Shown one piece after another: positions 1 to 7,643 of a stretch of 48,281 nt of DNA. The notes below the pieces were generated by a model, which was not told the origin of the DNA, made no database searches, and was given only the letters and a program-made list of their open reading frames with translations. Both the position numbers and the translations under genes were made by a program. Origin of the DNA: Bacteroidota bacterium (GTDB taxonomy: Bacteria > Bacteroidota > Bacteroidia > Flavobacteriales > Flavobacteriaceae); assembly GCA_023434025.1 (NCBI GenBank), contig JAEYTL010000013.1, positions 1-48,281 on the forward strand, given 5' to 3'. Positions within the stretch are counted from its first letter, which is position 1, and every line of letters starts with the position of its first letter.

Positions 1-2
1 CA

Positions 3-155
3 GCTGAATTAGATATTAGAAGAATCAATCAAATCGGTCAGCAATCTATAAAGGTAGAACTTTGGTGGACAGGAAGAAGAACCCGTAATGAAAACGACCC
101 TCCGAGACCGGCTCCAAGAATCCCGGCTGGCACGTATGTTATGATAAAACAATAG
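3..155 (+). CDS. C-terminal end of a probable DUF6705 family protein (5' partial)
   Basis: An open frame enters from the left edge and stops with TAG at 153-155, giving the last 50 residues of a protein. The tail is Pro/Arg-rich (NDPPRPAPRIP) and ends AGTYVMIKQ. A beta-strand-like ending in ...(I/L)xKQ is what I remember for the flavobacterial DUF6705 family of small secreted proteins, and the decayed gene at 802-1230 ends in a similar way (KDMVLTKQ), which supports a neighbouring pair. Function of the family is unknown. The start and any signal peptide lie outside the window. It could also be the end of an unrelated secreted protein. Confidence 0.55.
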   Translation, partial: AELDIRRINQIGQQSIKVELWWTGRRTRNENDPPRPAPRIPAGTYVMIKQ

Positions 156-258
156 TTTTAGCTGCAAGTTAGAGTTTTGGATATAGTTTTATAGTGAAGC
201 AGTGATTTAAAAGTTTTTTTACACCCCTTTTTAGCTATTGATATTATGTTTTAAAAAT

Positions 259-801
259 ATGTTAACAATTAGAAAAATGATTCGAATACTTTTGGTTTTA
301 GGAATTTTAATTTTATTGATTGGTTGCAAATCGAATAATGTCAATTCTGTAACCGATATTATAATTAAAAATGATTCAATAAACCTTTATGCATTTATTG
401 GAAAAAAAATAAAATTCTCTCAAACTTTGCCGGACGAAATTAAACAATGGTTTGAAATTGATTCAATAACAAAAGATACAATACGATATAAAACTCAGAA
501 TTTTGACAGCAAATTTGAAGCAAAATACAAAGTAGTAAAAAATCTATTTAACGATTTGAAAACGGACACCATTGATTTTATAGTTTACGACCATTTTAGT
601 TTACAAAGAGTTGATAGTTCTGAATATGTAATTCTATATATCTTTTTAGATAAAAAAAGTGGAATCTATTATAATTATAAATATCAGTTTCAACCAATTG
701 AAAAAGCGAATGATGGAACATATATAGGAAAAAACGGTGAAAGCATAACTGAACTTCTCAACGAAAAGAAAAATTTAATATCGAAAGCTTATATAAATTA
801 A
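259..801 (+). CDS. hypothetical lipoprotein, about 180 aa
   Basis: The protein begins with a basic stretch and a hydrophobic run ending in the lipobox LLIGC (Cys about residue 23), so it should be lipidated and anchored in an envelope membrane. The remainder is Lys/Ile/Asn-rich with no motif I recognise. An ATG at 259 gives a normal lipoprotein signal; an upstream in-frame TTG at 238 would add seven residues, and an ATG at 277 would still leave an intact signal. The gene is noticeably more AT-rich than the housekeeping genes from 1.3 kb onwards, like the pseudogene that follows directly, so this end of the window may be accessory DNA. No function is proposed. Confidence 0.7.
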   Translation: MLTIRKMIRILLVLGILILLIGCKSNNVNSVTDIIIKNDSINLYAFIGKKIKFSQTLPDEIKQWFEIDSITKDTIRYKTQNFDSKFEAKYKVVKNLFNDLKTDTIDFIVYDHFSLQRVDSSEYVILYIFLDKKSGIYYNYKYQFQPIEKANDGTYIGKNGESITELLNEKKNLISKAYIN

Positions 802-1230
802 ATAAGCAATCACACTCCATTAACTACGACTAATGGAAGTTTATATTTGAAAGATATCAACAATTTATATGCTCCATACATTGGTACATGGAAATGGACA
901 CAAGATAATCGAGAATTTACCTTAACGTTATAAAACAAACTAAATTCCATTATAATGAAGGTAATGATAATTTTTATAGAGATCGCATAGTTGGGTATTA
1001 TATCTACAAAGAAAACGGTGTAGAACTAATAAATGCTATTAATGATAATTTAAATGATGACTATGGTGTTAAAGTTTATTATAATTTAGATTGTTATACT
1101 GATTTGAGTGGAAAAATCAAAGACATTCTTAAAAATAAGATTTATAGATCTTGATTCGAGATTATTTCACCTCCTAATTTTTTATTTAGTTTTAGCTGCA
1201 TATCCAAAAGATATGGTTTTGACAAAACAA
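802..1230 (+). pseudogene. decayed DUF6705 family gene with at least two frameshifts
   Basis: Three reading frames together give one protein-like sequence. Frame one (802-933) reads YLKDINNLYAPYIGTWKW..., frame two (from 933) reads YRDRIVGYYIYKENGVELIN..., and frame three supplies the ending YPKDMVLTKQ at 1201-1230. The order, with an early 'YIGTWK' strand, a 'D-R-x-V-G-x-Y-x-Y-x-x-x-G-V-E' segment and a final 'LTKQ', fits DUF6705 proteins of flavobacteria as I know them. The first break is a one-base loss at about 931-933, creating TAA; the second lies between 1135 and 1200. The expected signal peptide is missing: the sequence starts right after the stop of the lipoprotein gene. Family assignment is from memory; the frameshifts are visible. 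Confidence 0.62.
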
Positions 1231-1325
1231 CAGTGTTTTTTAGACCGGACAATTAAAAATTTATCTGAAAAACACAAAAAGACAACCAATTTAAATTAAA
1301 CCAGCCGCTGTACTTTGTTAAGCCA

Positions 1326-1955
1326 TCAGCCTTTAAACTTTAACGGCAGATGCACCACCTTTTTGGTTTCAAAAAATTCTTCCGAAAAATGATCTGATAA
1401 GTTATAGAGTGTTGCTTTCGGAAAATCTTTTAATTCTTCGGTTAAATCGCCGCCTTTTAAATACAATATTCCGTTTTTGAGCTCGTGTTTCTGCTGCTTT
1501 TTGATTTTATCCTTTATCCACAAAACAAAATCCGGCATGTTGGTCACCGCCCGGCTGACAATAAAATCAAAATCGCCTTTTACATTTTCGGCACGCAGTT
1601 GCTCGGCCTTTACATTCTGCAAACCTAAGGCAGCAGCCACTTCGTTGACCACTTTTATTTTTTTGGCAATCACATCGATCAGGTAAAAACGTGTTTCCGG
1701 AAACAAAACAGCCAGCGGAATACCGGGAAAACCACCGCCGGTACCAACGTCTAAAACCGTTGACTGAGGCTGAAATGCCATTACTTTGGCAATACCTAAC
1801 GAATGCAGAACGTGTTTCACATACAACTCGTCAATATCCTTTCGGGAGATTACATTGATCCTGGCATTCCATTCGGGATATAATTCACCCAGTTTTTTAA
1901 ACTGAATTAGCTGATTATCAGTTAAATTAGGAAAATACTTTAAAATTTCTTCCAT
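1326..1955 (-). CDS. rsmG: 16S rRNA (guanine(527)-N7)-methyltransferase RsmG
   Basis: A 209-residue protein of normal RsmG (GidB) length. It methylates N7 of G527 in 16S rRNA with S-adenosylmethionine in the cytoplasm. The SAM-binding motif I reads VLDVGTGGGFPGIPLA at about residues 66-81, followed by YLIDVIAKKI and the FDFIVSRAV segment typical of the family. The ATG at 1955 follows a good flavobacterial -7 element (TACTTTTG on the minus strand, 1972-1979). The gene diverges from the desaturase at 2063. The C-terminus ends about 100 bases from the DUF6705 remnant, so it marks the edge of conserved chromosome. Loss of this gene is known in other bacteria to give low-level streptomycin resistance. 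Confidence 0.95.
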   Translation of the reverse strand: MEEILKYFPNLTDNQLIQFKKLGELYPEWNARINVISRKDIDELYVKHVLHSLGIAKVMAFQPQSTVLDVGTGGGFPGIPLAVLFPETRFYLIDVIAKKIKVVNEVAAALGLQNVKAEQLRAENVKGDFDFIVSRAVTNMPDFVLWIKDKIKKQQKHELKNGILYLKGGDLTEELKDFPKATLYNLSDHFSEEFFETKKVVHLPLKFKG

Positions 1956-1971
1956 GTTGTGCTATTTTTAA

Positions 1972-2006
1972 CAAAAGTAAACATTTTGGTGTTGAAATTT
2001 TATCAA
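1972..2006 (-). promoter_or_regulatory. promoter for rsmG
   Basis: The minus strand carries TACTTTTG (1972-1979), matching the Bacteroidota -7 consensus TAnnTTTG, with a TTG at 2004-2006 as a possible -33 element. The spacer of 24 is a little long. It lies 16 bases upstream of the ATG. Confidence 0.55.
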
Positions 2007-2036
2007 AACTTACACGTTATACGTTATATTAATAAT

Positions 2037-2044
2037 TACCTTTG
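2037..2044 (+). promoter_or_regulatory. -7 promoter element for the desaturase gene
   Basis: TACCTTTG matches TAnnTTTG and lies 18 bases before the ATG at 2063. No clear TTG is found at the expected -33 distance, so only the -7 element is claimed. Confidence 0.45.
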
Positions 2045-2062
2045 AAAAAATTTTTTTAGTAC

Positions 2063-3157
2063 ATGAATACCTCGATTCCAACATTCTCCAAACAAGACAA
2101 CCTGAAATTTTTCAGAACCCTGAACAGCCGCGTAAATAATTACTTCAAAGAAAATAACCTTCAAAAAACCGGAAACTGGAAGCTTCACCTTAAAACCATC
2201 GTGATGTTTACTATTTTTCTAACGCCTTATTTCTTCCTTTTGGCTATGGACATGCCGTTCTGGACTTATCTTCTGCTTAATGTTGTGATTGGCGTGGGTA
2301 TGGCAGGCGTTGGAATGAATGTGATGCATGACGGAAATCACGGTTCTTATTCTAACAAACCCTGGTTAAACAAGATTATGGGGGGAAGTATTTACATTCT
2401 TGCCGGCAATGTTTACAACTGGCAGGTACAACACAATGTTTTACACCACACATACACCAACATTGCAGGACACGATGAAGATTTAGATGCCGGAAGAGTT
2501 ATTCGCTTTACCAAACAAGCTGAGTGGCGGTATTTTCATAAATTTCAGCATTATTATTCTGTTTTCTTATACGGCTTACTAACGTTTAACTGGGCTATCA
2601 CCACAGATTTTAAACAAATGAGAGCCTATTTAAAACGCAAATTATCTTATGGAGAACCAAAAAGCCCCAAAATATTGTGGACAACTTTAATTATCACGAA
2701 AGTGATTTATTTTTCAATATGGTTGGTTATTCCGATGGTTTTGGGAATCACTTGGTGGAAAGTACTTTTGGGCTTTGCCGTAATGCATTATACTGCCGGT
2801 TTAATTCTGAGTATTGTTTTCCAATTAGCCCACGTTGTAGAAGAAACAACAAATCCTGTACCGGATGAAAACGGTGAAATTGAAAACACCTGGGCTATTC
2901 ACCAATTATTCACAACAGCTAATTTTGCTCCTAAAAACTGGATTGTAAACTGGTATACCGGTGGTTTAAATCATCAGATTGAACATCATATTTTCCCGCA
3001 TATCAGTCATATTCACTACGGTAAAATTGCTGATATTGTAAGAGAAACTGCCAAAGAATGCAATTTGCCTTATCATGAATTCAAAACCATGAGGTCTGCC
3101 GTTATTGCCCACTTCAAACATTTGAAAGAATTAGGTCAGGAGCCGCAATTGGCCTAA
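2063..3157 (+). CDS. membrane fatty acid (acyl-CoA/acyl-lipid) desaturase
   Basis: A 364-residue integral membrane protein with the three histidine boxes of the di-iron desaturase superfamily: HDGNH (89-93), HNVLHH (124-129) and QIEHH (305-309). The QIEHH third box places it with front-end/linoleoyl-CoA-desaturase-like enzymes common in Bacteroidota. It introduces a double bond into acyl chains using O2 and electrons from a ferredoxin or cytochrome partner, and so adjusts membrane fluidity. Hydrophobic segments lie around residues 48-85, 105-120 and 205-260. No fused cytochrome b5 domain is present. The aspartate aminotransferase gene follows after 45 bases on the same strand. Regioselectivity cannot be read from sequence. 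Confidence 0.92.
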   Translation: MNTSIPTFSKQDNLKFFRTLNSRVNNYFKENNLQKTGNWKLHLKTIVMFTIFLTPYFFLLAMDMPFWTYLLLNVVIGVGMAGVGMNVMHDGNHGSYSNKPWLNKIMGGSIYILAGNVYNWQVQHNVLHHTYTNIAGHDEDLDAGRVIRFTKQAEWRYFHKFQHYYSVFLYGLLTFNWAITTDFKQMRAYLKRKLSYGEPKSPKILWTTLIITKVIYFSIWLVIPMVLGITWWKVLLGFAVMHYTAGLILSIVFQLAHVVEETTNPVPDENGEIENTWAIHQLFTTANFAPKNWIVNWYTGGLNHQIEHHIFPHISHIHYGKIADIVRETAKECNLPYHEFKTMRSAVIAHFKHLKELGQEPQLA

Positions 3158-3202
3158 GCAGTTTATCTTTTAAAGATTTTAAACACACAAAACACAACTA
3201 TA

Positions 3203-4387
3203 ATGAATTCGTTATCGGATAGAATTAACAATTTATCTACTTCTCAAACACTGGCCATGGCTGCATTGGCCAGGGAATTAAAAGCCCAGGGAAAAGACAT
3301 CATCAGTTTAAGCTTAGGCGAACCGGATTTTAACACCCCGGACTTTATCAAAGAAGCCGCTAAAAAAGCCATTGATGAAAATTACAGCACTTATACACCG
3401 GTTGATGGCTATGCCGAACTGAAAGAAGCCATTTGCCGAAAATTCAAAAGAGATAATAACCTGGACTACAAACCGGCAAATATTGTGGTTTCCACCGGAG
3501 CCAAACAATCGTTATACAACATTGCACAAGTGATGTTAAACGAAGGTGACGAAGTAATACTGCCCGCCCCGTACTGGGTGAGCTACTATGAGATTATCAA
3601 ATTATCCGGCGGTATTCCGGTAGAAGTGCCGACTTCTGTGGAAAGTGATTTCAAAATCACTCCGGAACAACTGGAAAAAGCCATCACCCCCAAAACCAAA
3701 ATGATTTGGTACAGCTCGCCCTGCAACCCCAGCGGTTCGGTGTACAGCCGTGAAGAATTCACCGCCCTTGCCAAAGTGCTGGAAAAACACCCAACCATTT
3801 ATGTCGTAGCTGATGAAATCTATGAACACATTAATTTTTCAGGTACTTTTTGCAGCATCGCATCTGTTCCGGGTATGTTTGACAGAACCATTACAGTCAA
3901 TGGCGTAGCCAAGGCTTTTGCCATGACCGGATGGCGAATAGGCTATATCGGAGCACCGGAATTCATTGCAAAAGCGTGCACTAAAATGCAGGGACAAGTA
4001 ACTTCAGGAGCCAACTCCATCGCTCAACGGGCTACGATTGCCGCTGTGGATGCCGACCCGAAAGTATTGAATTATATGGTAGAAGCCTTTCATAAAAGAA
4101 GGGATTTAGTGGTTGGGTTAATCAACGAAATTCCGGGCTTAAAAATCAACGTTCCCGAAGGGGCTTTTTATGTATTTCCGGATGTGTCCTCTTTCTTCGG
4201 AAAAACATTACGCGGCACACTAATCAAAGATGCCACTGATTTCTCGATGTATTTGTTAGCGGAAGCCAACGTGGCTACCGTTACCGGAGATGCCTTTGGA
4301 AACCCCAACTGCATACGCTTTTCCTATGCCACCAGCGAAGAACTGCTGGTTGAAGCGATGAAACGAATCAAAGAAGTTTTAGCTTAG
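3203..4387 (+). CDS. pyridoxal phosphate-dependent aspartate aminotransferase
   Basis: A 394-residue class I/II aminotransferase of the AspB (Ib) subgroup. It transfers the amino group between aspartate and 2-oxoglutarate in the cytoplasm, with PLP as cofactor. The Schiff-base lysine is K237 in NGVAKAFAMTGWRIGYIG; D204 in VVADEIYEH should contact the pyridine nitrogen; SSPCNPSGSVYS carries the conserved Asn-Pro; the carboxylate-binding arginine is in CIRFSYA near the C-terminus. Length and motif order are normal. A strong hairpin at 4410-4453 ends the unit. Related Ib enzymes also act as prephenate or other transaminases, so the exact substrate is an inference. Confidence 0.93.
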   Translation: MNSLSDRINNLSTSQTLAMAALARELKAQGKDIISLSLGEPDFNTPDFIKEAAKKAIDENYSTYTPVDGYAELKEAICRKFKRDNNLDYKPANIVVSTGAKQSLYNIAQVMLNEGDEVILPAPYWVSYYEIIKLSGGIPVEVPTSVESDFKITPEQLEKAITPKTKMIWYSSPCNPSGSVYSREEFTALAKVLEKHPTIYVVADEIYEHINFSGTFCSIASVPGMFDRTITVNGVAKAFAMTGWRIGYIGAPEFIAKACTKMQGQVTSGANSIAQRATIAAVDADPKVLNYMVEAFHKRRDLVVGLINEIPGLKINVPEGAFYVFPDVSSFFGKTLRGTLIKDATDFSMYLLAEANVATVTGDAFGNPNCIRFSYATSEELLVEAMKRIKEVLA

Positions 4388-4409
4388 TTATATATTGTAT
4401 TTAAAAAAC

Positions 4410-4453
4410 ATAACCAGCCATAAGTCTATTTAAAAAAACTTATGGCTGGTTAT
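4410..4453 (+). terminator. perfect hairpin after the aminotransferase gene
   Basis: A 15-bp perfect inverted repeat (4410-4424 with 4439-4453, including AACCAGCCATAAG and its complement) has a 14-base A/T loop and is followed by TAATTTTAATAG. The U-run is weak for a classic intrinsic terminator. A second, imperfect hairpin (4462-4471 with 4486-4495) shares the GCCATAA word and follows at once. Confidence 0.65.
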
Positions 4454-4893
4454 AATTTTAATAGCCATAAATGTTTTTTTTACCTTTTGTGGCTAATTAT
4501 AAAGCCAAAAGTCAGAGAGCATGGAGGGCTATGTCTTTGAGATGGTATGCTTTCATCATCTTTCACACATCAAAAACACCCCTGGAATTAGCGGTGTGCA
4601 GTGAAATATCCAGTTGGATACGCAATCCCGACGAACAAAATGCTCAAATAAATCTGGTTACAGACCGAAAGGAATCAGGTCATAAATCTTTTTGAAATAA
4701 CGTATTCTCCAGAACCCTTTTTGATAACATCCGGATACAGTAAAGAACTGATGACAAAAAATCGGCACTTTTAAACGGGAAACCAAAACAAAAAAAATTG
4801 TATTTTTATCGATGTTAACCACCGATGGCTTAAAACAGAATGAAAACAGCAGAATTGTTCAACATAACTTGACAATGGACTGTTTGTTCCAAA
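4454..4893. other. intergenic region without a recognised gene
   Basis: About 440 bases between the aminotransferase hairpin and purT. A 74-codon open frame at 4471-4695 has a composition unlike a flavobacterial protein and no motif, so it is not annotated. No riboswitch or tRNA-like fold was recognised. The last 200 bases are presumably the purT leader and promoter, but no good TAnnTTTG element stands out. Confidence 0.4.
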
Positions 4894-6069
4894 ATGAAAA
4901 AAATGAAAAAAATACTCCTGCTCGGTTCCGGAGAACTCGGAAAAGAATTTGTTATCGCCGCACAACGCATCGGCCAGACCGTCATTGCTGCAGACAGTTA
5001 TGAAAATGCCCCCGCAATGCAGGTAGCCCATGGCTTTGAAGTTATCAATATGTTAGACGGTGCCGAACTCGACCGAATTGTAGCCAAACACCAGCCCGAT
5101 TTTATTGTTCCGGAAATAGAAGCCATCAGAACCGAACGCTTTTATGATTATGAAAAACAAGGCATAACCGTGGTTCCTTCGGCCAAAGCCGCCAACTTTA
5201 CGATGAACCGGAAAGCCATCCGGGATTTGGCGGCTAAAGAATTAGGATTACGAACGGCCAATTACCGCTACGCAACCTCATCAGATGAATTGAAAAAAGC
5301 GGTAGCCGAAGTAGGCATACCCTGTGTGGTTAAGCCCCTGATGAGTTCCTCCGGAAAAGGTCAGTCCACCATCAAATCACAGGAGGATATCGCAAAAGCA
5401 TGGCAATATGCCGTAGAAGGTTCCCGGGGAGATGTTGTAGAAGTAATCGTAGAGGCCTTTGTCAATTTTCATTCGGAAATTACACTATTGACCGTAACGC
5501 AGAACCATCATTTACCCACACTGTTCTGTGCCCCCATCGGACACCGTCAGGAACGCGGTGATTATCAGGAAAGCTGGCAACCGGCAAACGTTTCAGCAAA
5601 AGATATCCTGGAAGCACAGGAAATGGCCCGTAAAGTTACGGAAGCCCTTGGCGGAGCCGGCTTATTTGGCGTAGAGTTCTTCCTGACCCACGAAGGCGTT
5701 TATTTTTCTGAACTATCGCCAAGACCACATGACACCGGTATGGTCACCTTAGCCGGCACACAGAATTTGAATGAATTTGAATTGCACTTACGAGCTATTC
5801 TGAGCTTACCCATTGCTGAAATTACACTCGAAAAAGCCGGAGCCAGTGCCGTTATTTTAGCTTCTGAAAATTCAACAGACCCAACCTATACCGGTATAGA
5901 GCAAATCGCCGCTTTGCCTAAAACGGATTTCAGGATTTTTGGAAAACCTACCGCCAGACCATACCGCAGAATGGGAGTGGTTCTGGTAAACGATTCCGTT
6001 GAAACGTCGATCACAGAAGTAGTTGAAAAAGCCAAAAAGGCTGCAAAATTGGTTAAAGTAAATTCATAA
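4894..6069 (+). CDS. purT: formate-dependent phosphoribosylglycinamide formyltransferase PurT
   Basis: A 391-residue ATP-grasp enzyme. It makes formylglycinamide ribonucleotide (FGAR) from GAR, formate and ATP, the third step of de novo purine synthesis, without needing formyl-tetrahydrofolate. Visible signs are the N-terminal LLLGSGELGKE nucleotide-fold loop (about 8-18), the PEIEAI segment, the ATP-grasp loop VVKPLMSSSGKGQS (about 145-158) and GVEFFLTHEGVYFSELSPRPHDTGM, which carries the metal-binding acidic residues. Length equals the E. coli family. Two in-frame ATGs (4894 and 4903) are both possible starts. The stop codon overlaps the next ATG (TAATG at 6067-6071), so the Crp-type regulator is probably translated from the same message. 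Confidence 0.95.
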   Translation: MKKMKKILLLGSGELGKEFVIAAQRIGQTVIAADSYENAPAMQVAHGFEVINMLDGAELDRIVAKHQPDFIVPEIEAIRTERFYDYEKQGITVVPSAKAANFTMNRKAIRDLAAKELGLRTANYRYATSSDELKKAVAEVGIPCVVKPLMSSSGKGQSTIKSQEDIAKAWQYAVEGSRGDVVEVIVEAFVNFHSEITLLTVTQNHHLPTLFCAPIGHRQERGDYQESWQPANVSAKDILEAQEMARKVTEALGGAGLFGVEFFLTHEGVYFSELSPRPHDTGMVTLAGTQNLNEFELHLRAILSLPIAEITLEKAGASAVILASENSTDPTYTGIEQIAALPKTDFRIFGKPTARPYRRMGVVLVNDSVETSITEVVEKAKKAAKLVKVNS

Positions 6070-6644
6070 TGACTCTTATTTTAGATAATATTTCAAAGAT
6101 TGTTTCCCTTTCTGAAACAGAAAAACAACTGTTTTTATCTAAAACCGAAACCCGGCAATACAAAGCCAAAACCATCCTGCACCATGCCGGAGAAATCTGC
6201 AGGCATTCCTATTTTGTCAATTCCGGTTTATTGAGAAGCTTCAACATCAATGATAATATCGTGGAACACGTGCTTCATTTTGCCTGCGAAGGCTGGTGGA
6301 TTGGTGACATGTACAGTCTGCTTTCGCAAAAACCCGGCAATTTATTCATTGAGGTTATGGAAGATGCCGAAGTAGTCCTGTTAGCCAAAGAGGATCAGGA
6401 AGCCTTGTATTTTGAGATTCCGAAACTGGAACGCTTTTTCCGAATTTTAACCGAAAACTCTCTGGTTGCACACCAGGAACGGCTGATGGACAACCTCAGC
6501 CTGTCAGCCGAAGATCGTTTTGATAAATTCTGCAAACGCTACCCTACCCTCACCCAACGTGTCCCTCAAAAGCAGATCGCTTCTTATATTGGTGTGACTC
6601 CGGAATTTTTCAGTAAGATGAAAAGCCGAATGCTCAGGAAGTAG
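6069..6644 (+). CDS. Crp/Fnr family transcriptional regulator
   Basis: A 191-residue regulator. Residues about 25-115 form a cyclic-nucleotide-binding-type beta-roll (ILHHAGEICRHSYFVNSGLLR... and GWWIGDMYSLLS...), and the C-terminus contains a Crp-like helix-turn-helix (QIASYIGVTPEFFSKMKSR). There is no cysteine cluster for an Fnr-type iron-sulfur centre, and the phosphate-binding cassette of true cAMP receptors is not evident, so the effector is unknown. The gene starts inside the TAATG overlap with purT, and the pirin gene follows 120 bases later. Genes for such regulators next to pirin genes suggest control of the pirin, but that is inference from position. Confidence 0.9.
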   Translation: MTLILDNISKIVSLSETEKQLFLSKTETRQYKAKTILHHAGEICRHSYFVNSGLLRSFNINDNIVEHVLHFACEGWWIGDMYSLLSQKPGNLFIEVMEDAEVVLLAKEDQEALYFEIPKLERFFRILTENSLVAHQERLMDNLSLSAEDRFDKFCKRYPTLTQRVPQKQIASYIGVTPEFFSKMKSRMLRK

Positions 6645-6726
6645 TTATCGGTTACCGGTCGTCAGAGAACAGACGACGGACAACATTTCTTAACCTACAT
6701 TAAGTAACGTAACTCTCTTTGAGTCG

Positions 6727-6734
6727 TAAATTTG
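6727..6734 (+). promoter_or_regulatory. -7 promoter element for the pirin gene
   Basis: TAAATTTG matches TAnnTTTG, 29 bases before the preferred ATG at 6764. No convincing -33 TTG is present. Just upstream, GTCGTC and GACGAC around 6659-6677 form a small inverted repeat that could be a regulator site; this is only a suggestion. Confidence 0.45.
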
Positions 6735-6763
6735 TATCATTAATAACACTAAATCTTTTCGTT

Positions 6764-7477
6764 ATGAAAAATGCCGTTTTACACAAAGCCAGCGAAAGAG
6801 GTCATGCCGATCATGGATGGCTGAATGCGTATCATAGTTTTAGTTTTGCCAATTGGTACAATCCCGATAAAGTTCAGTTTGGAGTGTTGCGTGTTTTAAA
6901 TGATGATACCGTTGCTCCCGGCATGGGTTTTGGCATGCATCCACACGACAATATGGAAATTATTACCATTCCGCTAGAAGGTGATTTAGCTCACAAAGAC
7001 AGTATGGGAAATGCTGAAACCATTAAGTTTGGCGATGTTCAGGTCATGAGTGCCGGCACCGGAATCAGACACAGTGAGTTTAATCCGAATGCGGACCGGA
7101 GAACAAAGTTATTACAAATCTGGTTGTTCCCGAACAAACGCAATGTAGAACCCCGTTACCAGCAAATTACGCTGAATGTAAACGACAGACACAACAAGCT
7201 GCAACAAATTTTGTCGCCCAATCCGGAAGACGAAGGGGTTTGGATTCACCAGGATGCCTGGTTTCACCTGGGCAAATTTGAAAAGGGGTTAACCGAAACG
7301 TATACGGTTAAAAGAAGAGGGAACGGCGTTTATGCGTTTGTTATCTCAGGAAGTGTGACCCTAAACGGTCAGGCATTGAACACCAGAGACGCATTAGGCG
7401 TTTGGGATACTGAGCAGTTAGAAATTACCGCTACGGCTGATGCAGAAATCCTGTTGATGGATATCCCGATGGAATAA
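6764..7477 (+). CDS. pirin family protein (bicupin)
   Basis: A 237-residue cupin protein. The N-terminal cupin carries the metal ligands in GMGFGMHPHDNMEIITIPLEG and the GTGIRHSEFNP segment, the pattern of pirin/YhhW-type proteins that bind iron (His, His, His, Glu). Family members are quercetin 2,3-dioxygenases or redox-linked regulators, and the physiological substrate is usually unknown. An in-frame TTG at 6719 would add 15 residues, but it lies upstream of the -7 element at 6727-6734 and family proteins begin near MKNAVLHKASERG, so the ATG at 6764 is chosen. It lies directly after the Crp-type regulator and ends before a strong terminator. Confidence 0.92.
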   Translation: MKNAVLHKASERGHADHGWLNAYHSFSFANWYNPDKVQFGVLRVLNDDTVAPGMGFGMHPHDNMEIITIPLEGDLAHKDSMGNAETIKFGDVQVMSAGTGIRHSEFNPNADRRTKLLQIWLFPNKRNVEPRYQQITLNVNDRHNKLQQILSPNPEDEGVWIHQDAWFHLGKFEKGLTETYTVKRRGNGVYAFVISGSVTLNGQALNTRDALGVWDTEQLEITATADAEILLMDIPME

Positions 7478-7500
7478 TTTTGCAGTAGAATTCTTTTTTG

Positions 7501-7540
7501 ACCTGACATTTTTCACAAAATCGTCAGGTTATTTTTTTAT
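7501..7540 (+). terminator. intrinsic terminator after the pirin gene
   Basis: ACCTGAC (7501-7507) pairs with GTCAGGT (7523-7529) and is followed by a T-rich run (TATTTTTTTAT). Confidence 0.85.
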
Positions 7541-7643
7541 ATCTGTAATGAATAAAACCATTGCTTTATAATTATTTTAAAAATTAACTTTTTTTCATTA
7601 GGTTTACCCCGAAAACCAATTATAAATCCAAAAACTTTTTTAC

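Noticed and set aside
1108..1299. 63-codon open frame with a hydrophobic stretch
   Set aside because: It is better explained as the last part of the frameshifted DUF6705 pseudogene; its end reads KDMVLTKQ in line with that family.
4471..4695. 74-codon open frame in the purT upstream region
   Set aside because: Trp/Ser-rich sequence without pattern, directly behind a terminator, no promoter, no recognisable relative.
4700..4893. Purine riboswitch ahead of purT
   Set aside because: The conserved loop sequences of a purine or PRPP/ppGpp riboswitch could not be found; no supporting fold was seen.
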